NCBI GenBank assembly: GCA_963971425.1
Contig: OZ020524.1
Location: 22,125,022 to 22,189,021 of the forward strand
DNA length: 64,000 nucleotides
Direction of reading: 5' to 3'
From: Bryoerythrophyllum caledonicum
Lineage: Eukaryota; Streptophyta; Bryopsida; Pottiales; Pottiaceae
Part shown: positions 54,947 to 64,000 of the stretch, piece by piece
Numbering within the stretch: position 1 is the first letter of the stretch
How the letters are laid out: each line of letters opens with the position of its first letter
Notes under the pieces: model-generated
The model's database searches: none
Seen by the model: the letters and a program-made list of their open reading frames with translations, nothing else
What the model was told of the DNA's origin: nothing
Made by a program: the position numbers and the translations under genes

Positions 54947-57419
54947 TTGAGTACCTAATCAGAGTTTAATATGCATGTGCTTAATATAAATTAGTATAGT
55001 TGATCCACATCAATAATGAATCTACACTATATTCATTAAATGTTGTAAGAGATTGTTAGAAATCATATATTCCATATGCCATGGTTGCTTTTGTACATAA
55101 ATCATTTAAAATGGAGAGTTGTCCAAAATTTTGGAAATTTTACAAGGGTTGTCCAAAATAAGTAAAAAAATTCAATTCAAAACTGTAGTCATTTATTTTA
55201 TGGTGTAGCAATTCCTTCTAAAAGTGCTATTAATGCTAATTATCTGCTTAGTAATATATTTTGTTTGGTATGACTTTGTTTAAAAAAAACTACTAAACAA
55301 TAAGGCATTTGATATTTTTAATAAAAGGGACTTTTGTGATACACTTGGTAAAAATATTCAGCATGGGTAACAAATGATTACATATCAAATCCATAAGTGC
55401 AGGTGGCATTATTAAGGACAATTAGTTTGGTTTATAATGATGAGAAGGGGAGTTTAGACTAATTTTAAAGTGCAAATGTGCGTTGGCAAATGACTTATTC
55501 CATGAAAATTTCAAAAGTGGCATTAAAAGTGCTTTTTTGAAAATGACATTAAAATCATCACAGATGATTACAAATTTATAAAACAAACACTAATTTAGCC
55601 TAAAAAACTCTTTGAATACTAATCATCATCAAAACTCAAATCTACAAATTCTCTTGAAAAAGAGACAAAAAGACAATTCACATTGTAGCTTCTATTATCA
55701 ACCATGGGATGTCAATCAAAATCAACATTTTAGAAATGTGCCCAAAATGTCAACCGTCTCTTTAAGCACAAATGGTTTTCATAGTGATATAAGATGGTTT
55801 CATTTTCTATGAAAGTGTATCAAACCACCCCTTTTTGGGGTTGATCTTTAGCTAAAAATGATTTTAGAGTAGAAATGGGATCATGGGAACAACTCAATAA
55901 TGCTCCATATTTTCCACCTTCAAAGAAGAGAAGGTTTGTCAATCTATTGGATGTTATGGGCCAAATTAGGCTCATTAATGCACTTTTGGTGGTATCATTT
56001 TTGGTAATAGCCATATAATTTGAAAAAATCTTGACGTGGAAAGTGATTATAACAAAAGTAATGTGAGAACATTTCAACCTCAAAGTACCAAGGGACAACA
56101 TATTTTTGGACATCTTTGTGACATCTTCAAATACATGAGGCTTTCCAACCACTTCAGGCATTATGCATATCATGCTTTGCAAGTATAGTACAGAGTTATA
56201 TTTAGCAGTTTAAAATACATAGTTCTTTTAAGAAAATCTATAAGACTCTATAAGCATGAATATTTTTGAAGCCAACAATAGCCTTGAGCCTTAGGATCTC
56301 AAATGAGATCCTTGTGATATCATCACCTCAAGAATAATTGAATAATCCATGGCTTAAACTATTCAAAATTTATTTCTTTAAGAATGTCCATTGTTACAAA
56401 TTGACAAAATTTTCAAGTATTTCAAAAATAATAATTGCTATGTTTGGGTTGCTTTGTTTGTTAGCCATGTTAGCCACCTAATATGTGCAATAGCAATGAA
56501 ATTAAACATATTGTTAATTGAAACGGTACTAGTAAAAATACGGTTTTAAGATTCAAAAACACCAATCTATTGAATGATATTAATAGTTTAACCTATAAAT
56601 GATAAAGACAAGTAATATTGAACTATATAATTGTTCTAACTTTTGTCATTTATGATTAAATATGTTGAATATTAAATATTGTTTATGATTATTGACCTTC
56701 TACAATCATCACCTTGAAACCATAATAACCTCTAAAGACAATGGGTCCATTGAGAAGTTTGTAATGTCAATTATGAACATTGTCTAAGCCTTTGGGATGC
56801 TTTTAGAGGTCTTGAGTTGTAAGAGCTTTGTAGGATCATAAGGATTATTTTGACTAAGCATTCAAGATTGTAAAAGTAGTTATGCTACCAAAAGTAGTTT
56901 CTCCAAAAGCAAAACAAATCCAAGCAAATGATTTTTGCCCTTCTTTTGCCTCGGATTAGCATAAAAGTCACTAACTTTTTCTCTTGTCTATTAAATCTTC
57001 CAGAAAGAAACCCTTAGATAATGCTATATTATATTCCAAGACTAGTATAACCCTTGTCGTCCCAATGGGCCAAATCAAATGTACCCCTTATATACTCGTG
57101 ATACACCCATTATATACTTTATATTATGGTCTTTTACTTTAGATATCCGCTATTTATTGCCATGTGTCATCACCGGGCTTACCCGCACCCCTTTCATAAT
57201 GTGGACAGAAGAGTCAAAGTTTCTTAGCACCGCAAAATAAAAACTTTCAACACTTGGTGCCTATAAACAAAAAATAATGAGTCAAAGTTTTCTTACCACC
57301 ATCAATTAGAAATTTATAAGTTGTTGGATGCACTAAAATGCGAAATTAAGCTTTGGTTTGATTTGGAACCCCTTCCTTGCATGATTTGTTTGATTGTGTG
57401 AACACGTATTTTACATCTT
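54947..57419. other. AT-rich gene-free stretch
   Basis: No gene supported. The minus-strand open frame at 55820-56182 (120 codons) has no recognised motif and ordinary AT-rich composition. Confidence 0.45.
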
Positions 57420-57422
57420 AAG

Positions 57423-57870
57423 AGCATCTCTACGCGGAGACAGAGAACCGGAACATTCAATGAGTTTGGAGTTTTGCAAGGACAAAAAGTTGCACCCGAG
57501 ACCTCAAAACGGGGTATATAATTTTCGAAATTTTGGTGCATGGCACAGAGAAATCTCCTTGGATGGGGAAGTGTGCCATTTTTTGATGTTGGCGACACAC
57601 CCATACCCTTGCGACACGTGGCGCAGTGTCATTGGTGGCGGGAGGTTATTCACAGCTGGAGTTATTGCAAGTGAAACTTCACTTCATGCAATGTTCTACT
57701 ACGTCAAACTGGAGTTAAAGTAAACAGAATTGAAAAGGTGAAAGTGTTGCGGAAAAAAAATTTGGAGCTTGCGGTGGAACCAAACAAACACCAAACCCTA
57801 AACCACTCCTGGCGTGGAGAAGATTTTCCGTCCTAGTGTGGAAAATTCCACGCTAGGACTGGAGATGCTC
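57423..57870 (-). mobile_element. Family G (PIF/Harbinger-like) MITE, copy 2
   Basis: Starts GAGCATCTCTACGCGGAGAC and ends CTAGGACTGGAGATGCTC, flanked by TAA on both sides (57420-57422 and 57871-57873). The interior is the reverse of 53950-54334 (GGTGTGTC..., GGAAAATTCCACGCTAGGAC). Confidence 0.8.
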
Positions 57871-58279
57871 TAATGTGGTGGAAACTACTTCACACCATAT
57901 GGCGAGAGATGATTGCAAGTGGAAACTTGGCATGGCGTAAAACTTTCAATGCATCATGAACCAAAAGTGTATTGTCTCTGAAGGATGAAGGTAAACTCTT
58001 AGTTTATGAGATTTTCGATCTGGCTTCAAGTAGTATGATCTCGTTTCAAGTACGAACACAACATATTGAAATTCAACTAACAAGGTAAGGAGATTGGATG
58101 CACCAGAAATGAAACCATAAATTGCATAAAATTACCATTGCAATCAGTCGTATTTCCATGGGGATTGAGGTCTATTACACACAAGTATGCACGTACCCAA
58201 AAAAAGTATAGTGAAATTCAGTGCAAAACTCAGTTTTGCTCACATTAGCTGGAACAAAGTCAAAAAATTTGTCTACCTA

Positions 58280-59420
58280 CCTTAAGCATCGATAACAACG
58301 ACAATGCGCTTAGGCATGCTTCTATACAATTTCTTACACTCATTGGGAGTAATTGAAGCCCAACAATCATCAACACGCTCCCACAATTCTAACATTCCTT
58401 TGGAAGGTCTCTCATATTGGTATAGTCGAAGTTAGTTGCCTACAAGTGTTCGATCTGATTCAAGTCTGGAGATTGCACCGGCCACTTCAAAAGAGTGAAC
58501 TCTTGCGAACCCAGCCAACGGCATACACTCTTGGATGTATGTTTTGGGTTATTTTCCTCATGAAAAAATCAAATTGGCAGGATCTAAATTGTATGCATGT
58601 AGTGTATGAATCAATTCTCGCTCTAAAATTTCTTTATACATATATTGATCCATTCTTCCCTCAATCCTATACATCATACCAAAGCCACTCGGAGTTATGC
58701 AACCCCACATCATTATTCCCCCACCTCCAAACTTGACAGTTCGTTGCACCATTCCAGCAATTCTACTATGCCCATCACAAAACCAACACCAACTGCGACC
58801 ATCAAAGCAAAATCGATTGATTTTTGTTTCATCAGAAAATACTACACAATCCTAATCATCATCAGTCCAATGGTAATGACGTCTAGCAAATTCTAATCAT
58901 CCCTGAATCTGAAGAAGTGTGAGCTTTTGGTTTCTTTTGCTTCACTTTACATTTCAAACTTGGTTTTCGTAACAGTCTCCTCACAGTACTATCACTCATA
59001 CCAACATGAAGCTCTTCTCTCAAGTGATTTCCAACTTTGTGTGCAGTTTCAAGCCACCTACAATGATTTCTCTCATATAAGCTCTGCGATTAGCCGCACT
59101 GTACACTTGTGGGGTGCCATCAAAATTGCGTTTCACCTCACTCAACCTACTCAAATGTTGCTTACAAAATTGTGCAATTCAACTTTGGGATACTTGTAAG
59201 TCTCTAGCAACATTTCTAGTACTTTTATCCCTCGTCAACTTCTTTAAAGTAGCTTCTTCTATCTTCTTTCTATCAACAACAGACAGAGACCTCAATGAAA
59301 CCATTTTGCTCAATTTGCATACATGATGTGCACTGATTAGAGACACGGTAATAAACGCGAAGGCCAAGAACATGCCCATCCAAAAAATCAACCTAAAAAA
59401 CCACTTGTGCATTTCGGACT
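58280..59420 (-). pseudogene. Tc1-type (DD34E) DNA transposase relic, copy 2
   Basis: Reading down from 59303: an N-terminal helix-turn-helix-like start (MVSLRSLSVVDRKKIEEATL, then STRNVARDLQVSQS), broken middle frames, then the central part at 58752-58558 (TVKFGGGGIMMWGCITPSG, EILERELIHTL). After a frameshift near 58560 comes ENNPKHTSKSVCRWL then QSPDLNQIEHL. The position of the catalytic D in DNDPKH is E here, and the spacing to the E of IEHL is again 34 residues. A stop follows IEHL. The tail reads KKLYRSMPKRIVVV. Clearly dead; closer to the Tc1 consensus at SPDLN than copy 1. Confidence 0.8.
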
Positions 59421-59684
59421 TATAGCATTCATTGCGTAATCCAAGTGTGAGCATAATTAAGTTTTAGAGCTAATTGACTTTCTCTATATCTTTCTCAAAT
59501 TATTTTGCATTGCTGGACTTGTAATTTGGTAGCCACATCATTTACTTGCATGTATACTTGAGCCGTCAACTAATTTGGCATTAAATGCAATAAATTATAA
59601 AATATGAATGGCTAAAAGGAGACTAAGTTATTTCGTACTCAGTTTTGGCATCATTGTAGTCATAGAGAAGGGCGAGCGGTCACT

Positions 59685-60165
59685 AGAGTTTTCCTGAAAG
59701 TTTAAACCCTCACTGTCACCCCAAAACGCTGATAGAGGTTGTACACCTGAAAGTCCACTTGTTTTTTTATAAACATGGTGGTTTGGTGAGCTTTGAGGTT
59801 TATTCCATAAATTATGGTCCTTTGTCAGCCAACCAACATGCTATAGGGTTAATCATCTAGGCACAGCCACCGTCCAAACATAGATGCAAGGTGGCATTGG
59901 TGACTCCAAATTACTAATTTGGTTACATTAGCTTGCTCCATTCACGTGGCCCATAAAATATGGAGGGTGAGAATTTTCACCTTACAAATATTGCCGTATT
60001 TAAATCTCACCCAACTTTGGTGAATAGAGAAAGACACAAGGTCCTTAAAAGATGCTACACCGGGTCTTTTTGGCTGACACAAGGTCCTTAAAAGATGCTG
60101 CACCGGGTCTTTTTGGCTGACACAAGGTAGCCGCCCCTTAAAACTCAGACTTTCAGGAAAACTCT
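59685..60165 (+). mobile_element. Family F MITE, copy 3 (481 bp), with internal duplication
   Basis: Starts AGAGTTTTCCTGAAAGTTTA and ends CAGACTTTCAGGAAAACTCT. Flanks ACT and TCT differ by one base. A block of about 42 bp (ACAAGGTCCTTAAAAGATGC...) is tandemly duplicated at about 60035-60125, explaining the extra length over copy 2. Confidence 0.8.
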
Positions 60166-60900
60166 TCTCTTTGACGATCTTGATCGATGCAACTCTTGAC
60201 AAAGTATGTCAGTCATGGTCTTATGATAGAGGTCTATCTAGAACTGTACACTTGTGCAAGACTAATTAAGGGCAAGGCGCGTATGTGAGCAGCAACTAAG
60301 TTATTATCTCGACGTCGACCATGGCAGCTGTCTGAAACTTGGTCATAGCACGTATAAACATGGACAGGAACCAACATCGTGAGTTCACCTGCCAAGGATC
60401 TGAAAGCGACTTTGTACCAAGGATCATAGTAGACTTCACTTGTAAATCACTCTGGAGATCGACGAGGCGATTGAACTTCTCCTCATGTGGACACTTTTCC
60501 TCCTTCGCATTGAAAATCTAAAGCGACTGAGGCCGCGGCGATGCTGTCCTCTCCTCATGATCAGACGGCGTGGAAGAATTGCTCGGCTTTTTGATCGCGC
60601 GTGGAAGGCATGAATTTTGCAACCTCAAGATATGGAGCTAGCAGAAAGAAAATGAGGTGAGCTGGGTGTGAGATTCATGATATGAGAAATTCGATGAGGC
60701 GCACGGCAAGGAGGTTACAAGACCTGCAAGAGACCGCCAACTGATCCGCAGAGTTCATCCGCTTCTTTCCTGTGAAGTGTCTCCCTGCTTCTCCTTTCTC
60801 GGACTGCTCAAATTGAACCAAGGGAAAGGGATCCATCAGTGATTGATCGGTACGTTCTCATGTAGGTTGCGGGACGGGCGTCAATTCAATTCGATCGGCC
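60166..60900. other. Upstream region of the PAR1-like gene
   Basis: GC content rises here. No clear gene; probably the promoter and leader side of the plus-strand gene at 60901, with no confident TATA box. Confidence 0.35.
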
Positions 60901-61940
60901 ATGTTCGCAGCCATGGCGAAGCCTGCGACAATTCCCTTGCTACTTGGGCTTATGGTTGCAAATTTCTTGTGGCGTCCACCTTCAGTAAGGCCCCAACTTC
61001 AACTACACTGCTTGTTGTTGTTTTCTGCAAGGCACCTCCAGGCTCAGAATATGGTCTGCAGGCAAGTTGGAGTGTGATGATCTCCGGGTTGAGGATTGCG
61101 CGTTCTCGGTTGCCTCTTCTGGAACACGATGCGTTCTAGAGAAATACAAAGGCAAAGGTGACTCCATACGATACGCATGTCAGGTACAACACTTTATGAA
61201 TTGTGCTAAGCTCTTTGACCAATTTGTAAATCTACCATGCCCTACTACTGCATCGACACGATAGAGCCTGTAGAACTTAGAATATACAATACATAAATGA
61301 TATACATAACTTAGAATCTGCATTAGGAAAGTGTCGCAATGGCAAATTAGGGAGAAATATAGCAAATGGAGACTTTCACCGGAATGTTTGCGATGGTTTG
61401 TGACGCTTTGGATTCTGCAGTCGTCGATGAATGTCGCTTGTGCTTTGCTCTTCGGAGTACCTCAACAACTGCCCCAACTTGGTTGATCTCCATATCAGCC
61501 TCGCGGCTGACGAAGGTTCCCTTTCTTCCCACTCTGATTGAGCATACATAACAACACCAGCACGATACGCAAACATTTTCATAATCATGGTGGAGCTTTT
61601 TTTTTTTGTTGAAAGGCCTGTAAATTGTTGAAGTTTCATCGTCAACTTTCACAATGAGCGGTCACGTCTCCCCAGAAGAAATGTAGGGCTTAACATCAAG
61701 GTCGGAAATTAAAGCTGGTTGGAATTCACAGGAATGTACCTGCCGCAGCTGCGCAAGACTCACAGGCTGATCTCCGGGCGTTCGATCGCGGACCCGGTGA
61801 AGAAGGCCATGGACGCGGAGTATGAGAGGAGGTTCTTCTCGCAACTCACAAGCAGCACCGACATAGCCCCAGCAGGAAGCGAGACACCAGAAACGGGAGA
61901 CGACTCAGAAAGTAATTCAGGAGCTGGCATTCAGAAGTGA
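60901..61940 (+). pseudogene. PAR1 (photoassimilate-responsive) family gene, probably damaged
   Basis: Small secreted Cys-rich protein family of land plants; molecular role unclear. Candidate exons: 60901-60984 (MFAAMAKPATIPLLLGLMVA, a signal-peptide-like start ending before GTAAGG); about 61062-61183 (KLECDDLRVEDCAFSVASSG, TRCVLEKYKGKG, then donor CAG/GTACAA); about 61425-61515 (LCSSEYLNNCPNLVDLHISL, AADEG, donor AAG/GTTCCC); 61732-61940 (acceptor CACAG; MYLPQLRKTHRL to TGA). The C-E-L-x-C-A-F-S-V-S-S-G-x-R-C block, NNCPN-VDL and AA-EG-YLP-L are the family signatures. Problems: the exon 1 donor phase does not fit any acceptor before the CDDL exon, the expected TSEV and ECV-ACG-DR portion cannot be read in frame upstream of LCSSEY, and the Cys after YLPQL is Arg. 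I therefore lean to a decaying gene, though a missed exon is possible. Confidence 0.7.
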
Positions 61941-62530
61941 GGAACTGAGTCAAAACAAAATTAGCCAAAAAACTTGACTCAGCAAAATTCAGCTCGTGCA
62001 GCTCACAAGCAACTTGCAATAACTTTCAGTCATATCTTCAGTTACAATTTCAAATCAATTATATTAAAAAATGGACAGACCAGTATGTACATATCATAAT
62101 AAGTAGTTGCTTGAGTTTTCAAAGCAAGTCAAAAAAATTGAAGTTCTTTTTATTGCTTCCTACTCCAAAGTGTTTACTCAAGCTTCCGTACTCTGTCGGA
62201 GTAACCACAAAAAGAAGTTGTGGATTTGCACCTTCAGGTATGGAGGATCCCCTCCAATTGCCTCTGATCTTTCGTGCCGATTCAGTGAAGCTCCTTAGGT
62301 TCTCCTGTTTGGAAGTTTCAGCACACAGACAAAGCATTACCGAGTCTACTCAGCACAGCCAGAATATTAAGCTAAGCAATACAAGAAAATGCAAAAAGCA
62401 TCGCAATCAGTCTACTCACAACACAGATCTGGTGATCACTTTTGCGGGAAACTGTACAAAGGAGTTATTATCTTTAACGAATACATAGTCTCCAACAGAT
62501 GGCTAGAAATTCATTTCAAAGGTGATCGGA
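61941..62530. other. Region between two convergent genes, ambiguous coding potential
   Basis: The minus strand at 62337-62119 reads QENLRSFTESARKIRGNWRG and more, while the plus strand is also open (62111-62488). Neither has recognised motifs; I cannot decide which, if any, is real. Confidence 0.25.
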
Positions 62531-62536
62531 GTATAA

Positions 62537-62640
62537 CTACCATTTTAAAATACTGTTCTCAGCAGTGCTGTCCATCCCCTTGCCGGTGTCAAAACTCTTA
62601 ATCTTGCCATTCTTGAGGTCCAGGGTCACACTGTGAAACA
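62537..62640 (-). CDS. Possible last exon of the right-edge gene
   Basis: The minus strand reads SVTLDLKNGKIKSFDTGKGM, then DSTAENSILKW and a TAG at 62537-62539. The residue mix is convincingly coding, and a CACAG acceptor precedes it near 62635. It may be the 3' exon of the gene at 63342-64000. Family not recognised. Confidence 0.35.
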
Positions 62641-63341
62641 AACTCTTGAAATTGTCAGATAAGCTCCCTTTAGAAAAATTGAAATTGGAGTAACTGATCT
62701 CTGTCCAAAGACTTGGACACTGTTGGAATTCAGATTTACCATATGAGGCGCCTTTTCCCAGATTTTAGTTGGTAGACAGCCTGCAGAGAGTTGTCCTGAA
62801 CACATGATCGACACTCTTCACTGTCAGCTCTGTCCAACCAGAAACAGGTGTGAACTGTGGTACAAGCAAAAAGCAACAGAAGGTATATTCGTTCAACATT
62901 GTCCTTCTGTGCAAACCGTTCAAGATGCGAATTCTTCAACAATTTTCAATCTGCTATTCATGTATTCCAAGTATCCCTACTGTGTAGAGCCAGAAGGACA
63001 TGTTAGATGTATCACACGGGTAGCGCAAAACAAAACAAATTGGCGATGAACAAGCCACCAAGAAAATGAAGAAAGCCTTATTCGTTATAATTCCGGTTCT
63101 CACATCACCAAATGTGCGATCTCTTTCTAACCAATTTGTATTGTTTCGCTCCACTCCTGTGCTACTTATCTAACATTTCTACTGCATCAACACAACAGGG
63201 TTTACTTAAAACACCTAAATGACAGATCAGAGAACTTAAAATGGTTGAATCATTTGCATCATGAACGGTTCACGCAAACGTGCCAATGCCTCCCCATTCA
63301 ACCTTAAGCAATCCAAAACCAAAGACGAGGCACAACCATAC

Positions 63342-64000
63342 CAGCTCGTCGGCCAACGCCGAGAAGAACGTGTAATCTCCAAGCAAATTATCCAGCACAT
63401 GCGGCACCGGCGTAACGTTCCAGAAACCCTAAACACATAAACACACGGAACCTTCATTTCCAGTGAAACTATATTGCACCTTGGAAACACAAATGAAGTC
63501 TCAGAAACGCAGTGATCGACTTACCGGGTGGGAATGTTTCGTTTCAGGGTGATTATCCAGCCAAACACCACCATTCAGAGAAATGAGACACCGTTAACAA
63601 GTAGCAAGAATTGACAAGGTGAACATTAACGGGCAGACTTACGTAGAGCAGGAGTCCTTGTCCGGCTTTGTTTAGGTCACGCAGAGTGTAGAAGTCGCCA
63701 TCTTCGACGGTGTGTCCCTCGAAGTCCTCAACGTACACGTCGTTGGTCCATTGTACTTGGTGGTGCCTTGCACCGGAGGGCGGGTTTTGCCGTTCGTTGT
63801 GCGTGTGCACGAGCTCCACGCAGACAGGTTCTTGAGGATGGCGCCGTCCACGCGGACGTCCACGGAGGTGGCGTTGGGGAGGCACACAAGGAAGCTCTCG
63901 TAGCCTGCGCGCGAGCTTGCAATGTCGGGAAAGGTCGAAGTGCTCGACCTCGGGGCTACTTCCGGAGACGTGGAGCTGGTGCGCGGGCGTTGCCTTCGGT
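63342..64000 (-). CDS. Unrecognised gene, two exons, partial at right edge
   Basis: Exon 64000-63643 ends LRDLNKAGQGLLLY before GTAAGT. Exon 63428-63342 (87 nt, 29 codons; GFWNVTPVPHVLDNLLGDYT, then FFSALADEL) lies between TTTAG and GTATGG. Both junctions are phase 0 and the intron is 214 bp. In the first exon the frame that meets the splice site reads DVYVEDFEGHTVEDGDFYTL, but further upstream another frame looks more protein-like (FLVCLPNATSVDVRVDGAIL), so a frameshift, sequence error or extra junction near 63810 is possible. GC-rich, unlike the transposon-rich flanks. I cannot name the family; the second exon vaguely recalls fasciclin-type wording, which I do not claim. Confidence 0.5.

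Noticed and set aside
61347..61652. Minus-strand open frame of 101 codons that looks protein-like
   Set aside because: It is the antisense of the PAR1 exon at 61425-61515, whose plus-strand reading has family signatures.
63342..63428. Fasciclin (FAS1) domain assignment for the exon with HVLDNLLGDYTFFSALADEL
   Set aside because: Resemblance is limited to a short hydrophobic pattern; the defining downstream FAS1 motif (TVFAPTD-like) is not visible.

Overview
The window looks like nuclear DNA of a land plant, most likely a non-flowering one (bryophyte, lycophyte or fern; I cannot choose between them). Support: an HD-Zip class I homeodomain-leucine zipper gene with two short introns, an NB-ARC/LRR resistance-type gene, and exons of a PAR1 (photoassimilate-responsive) family gene, which is a land-plant family. 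The rest is AT-rich DNA packed with decayed transposons. Several of these are unusual for flowering plants: a LINE with two kinds of endonuclease, Tc1-type DD34E transposase relics, and elements flanked by TTAA.

Layout. 1-2.9 kb: broken NLR gene on the minus strand, running off the left edge. 5.0-6.8 kb: HD-Zip I gene on the minus strand, apparently intact (298 codons, 3 exons) with a TATA box; it is the only gene here I would call functional. 6.8-24 kb: gene-poor DNA with many terminal-inverted-repeat elements (seven families, here called A to G, plus single hairpin elements) and one Tc1-like transposase relic. 24-32 kb: two blocks of decayed protein-coding sequence on the plus strand. The second block (29.2-31.96 kb) carries a DUF7869-like, RNase H-fold-looking core; the first (24.0-28.0 kb) I do not recognise. 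32-36.6 kb: AT-rich DNA with nested elements. 36.8-47.7 kb: a nearly full-length LINE with ORF1 and an ORF2 holding AP endonuclease, reverse transcriptase, RNase H, and a C-terminal CCHC plus restriction-like (PD-(D/E)XK) nuclease. This two-nuclease arrangement matches the Dualen/RandI clade. 47.7-49.2 kb and 51.5 kb: tRNA-derived SINEs whose 3' tail and terminal hairpin match the LINE tail, so they are probably mobilised by it. 49-60 kb: more elements and a second Tc1 relic. 60.9-61.94 kb: PAR1-like gene with damage. 62.5-64 kb: exons of an unrecognised minus-strand gene running off the right edge.

The mobile elements fall into clear families with readable target-site duplications: TTAA (A, B), 8 bp (C), 3 bp ATT (F) and 3 bp TAA (G). 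Nesting (C inside B, A inside E, A abutting B through one TTAA) gives a relative order of insertion. All coordinates and motif readings were made by eye; no database search was possible.
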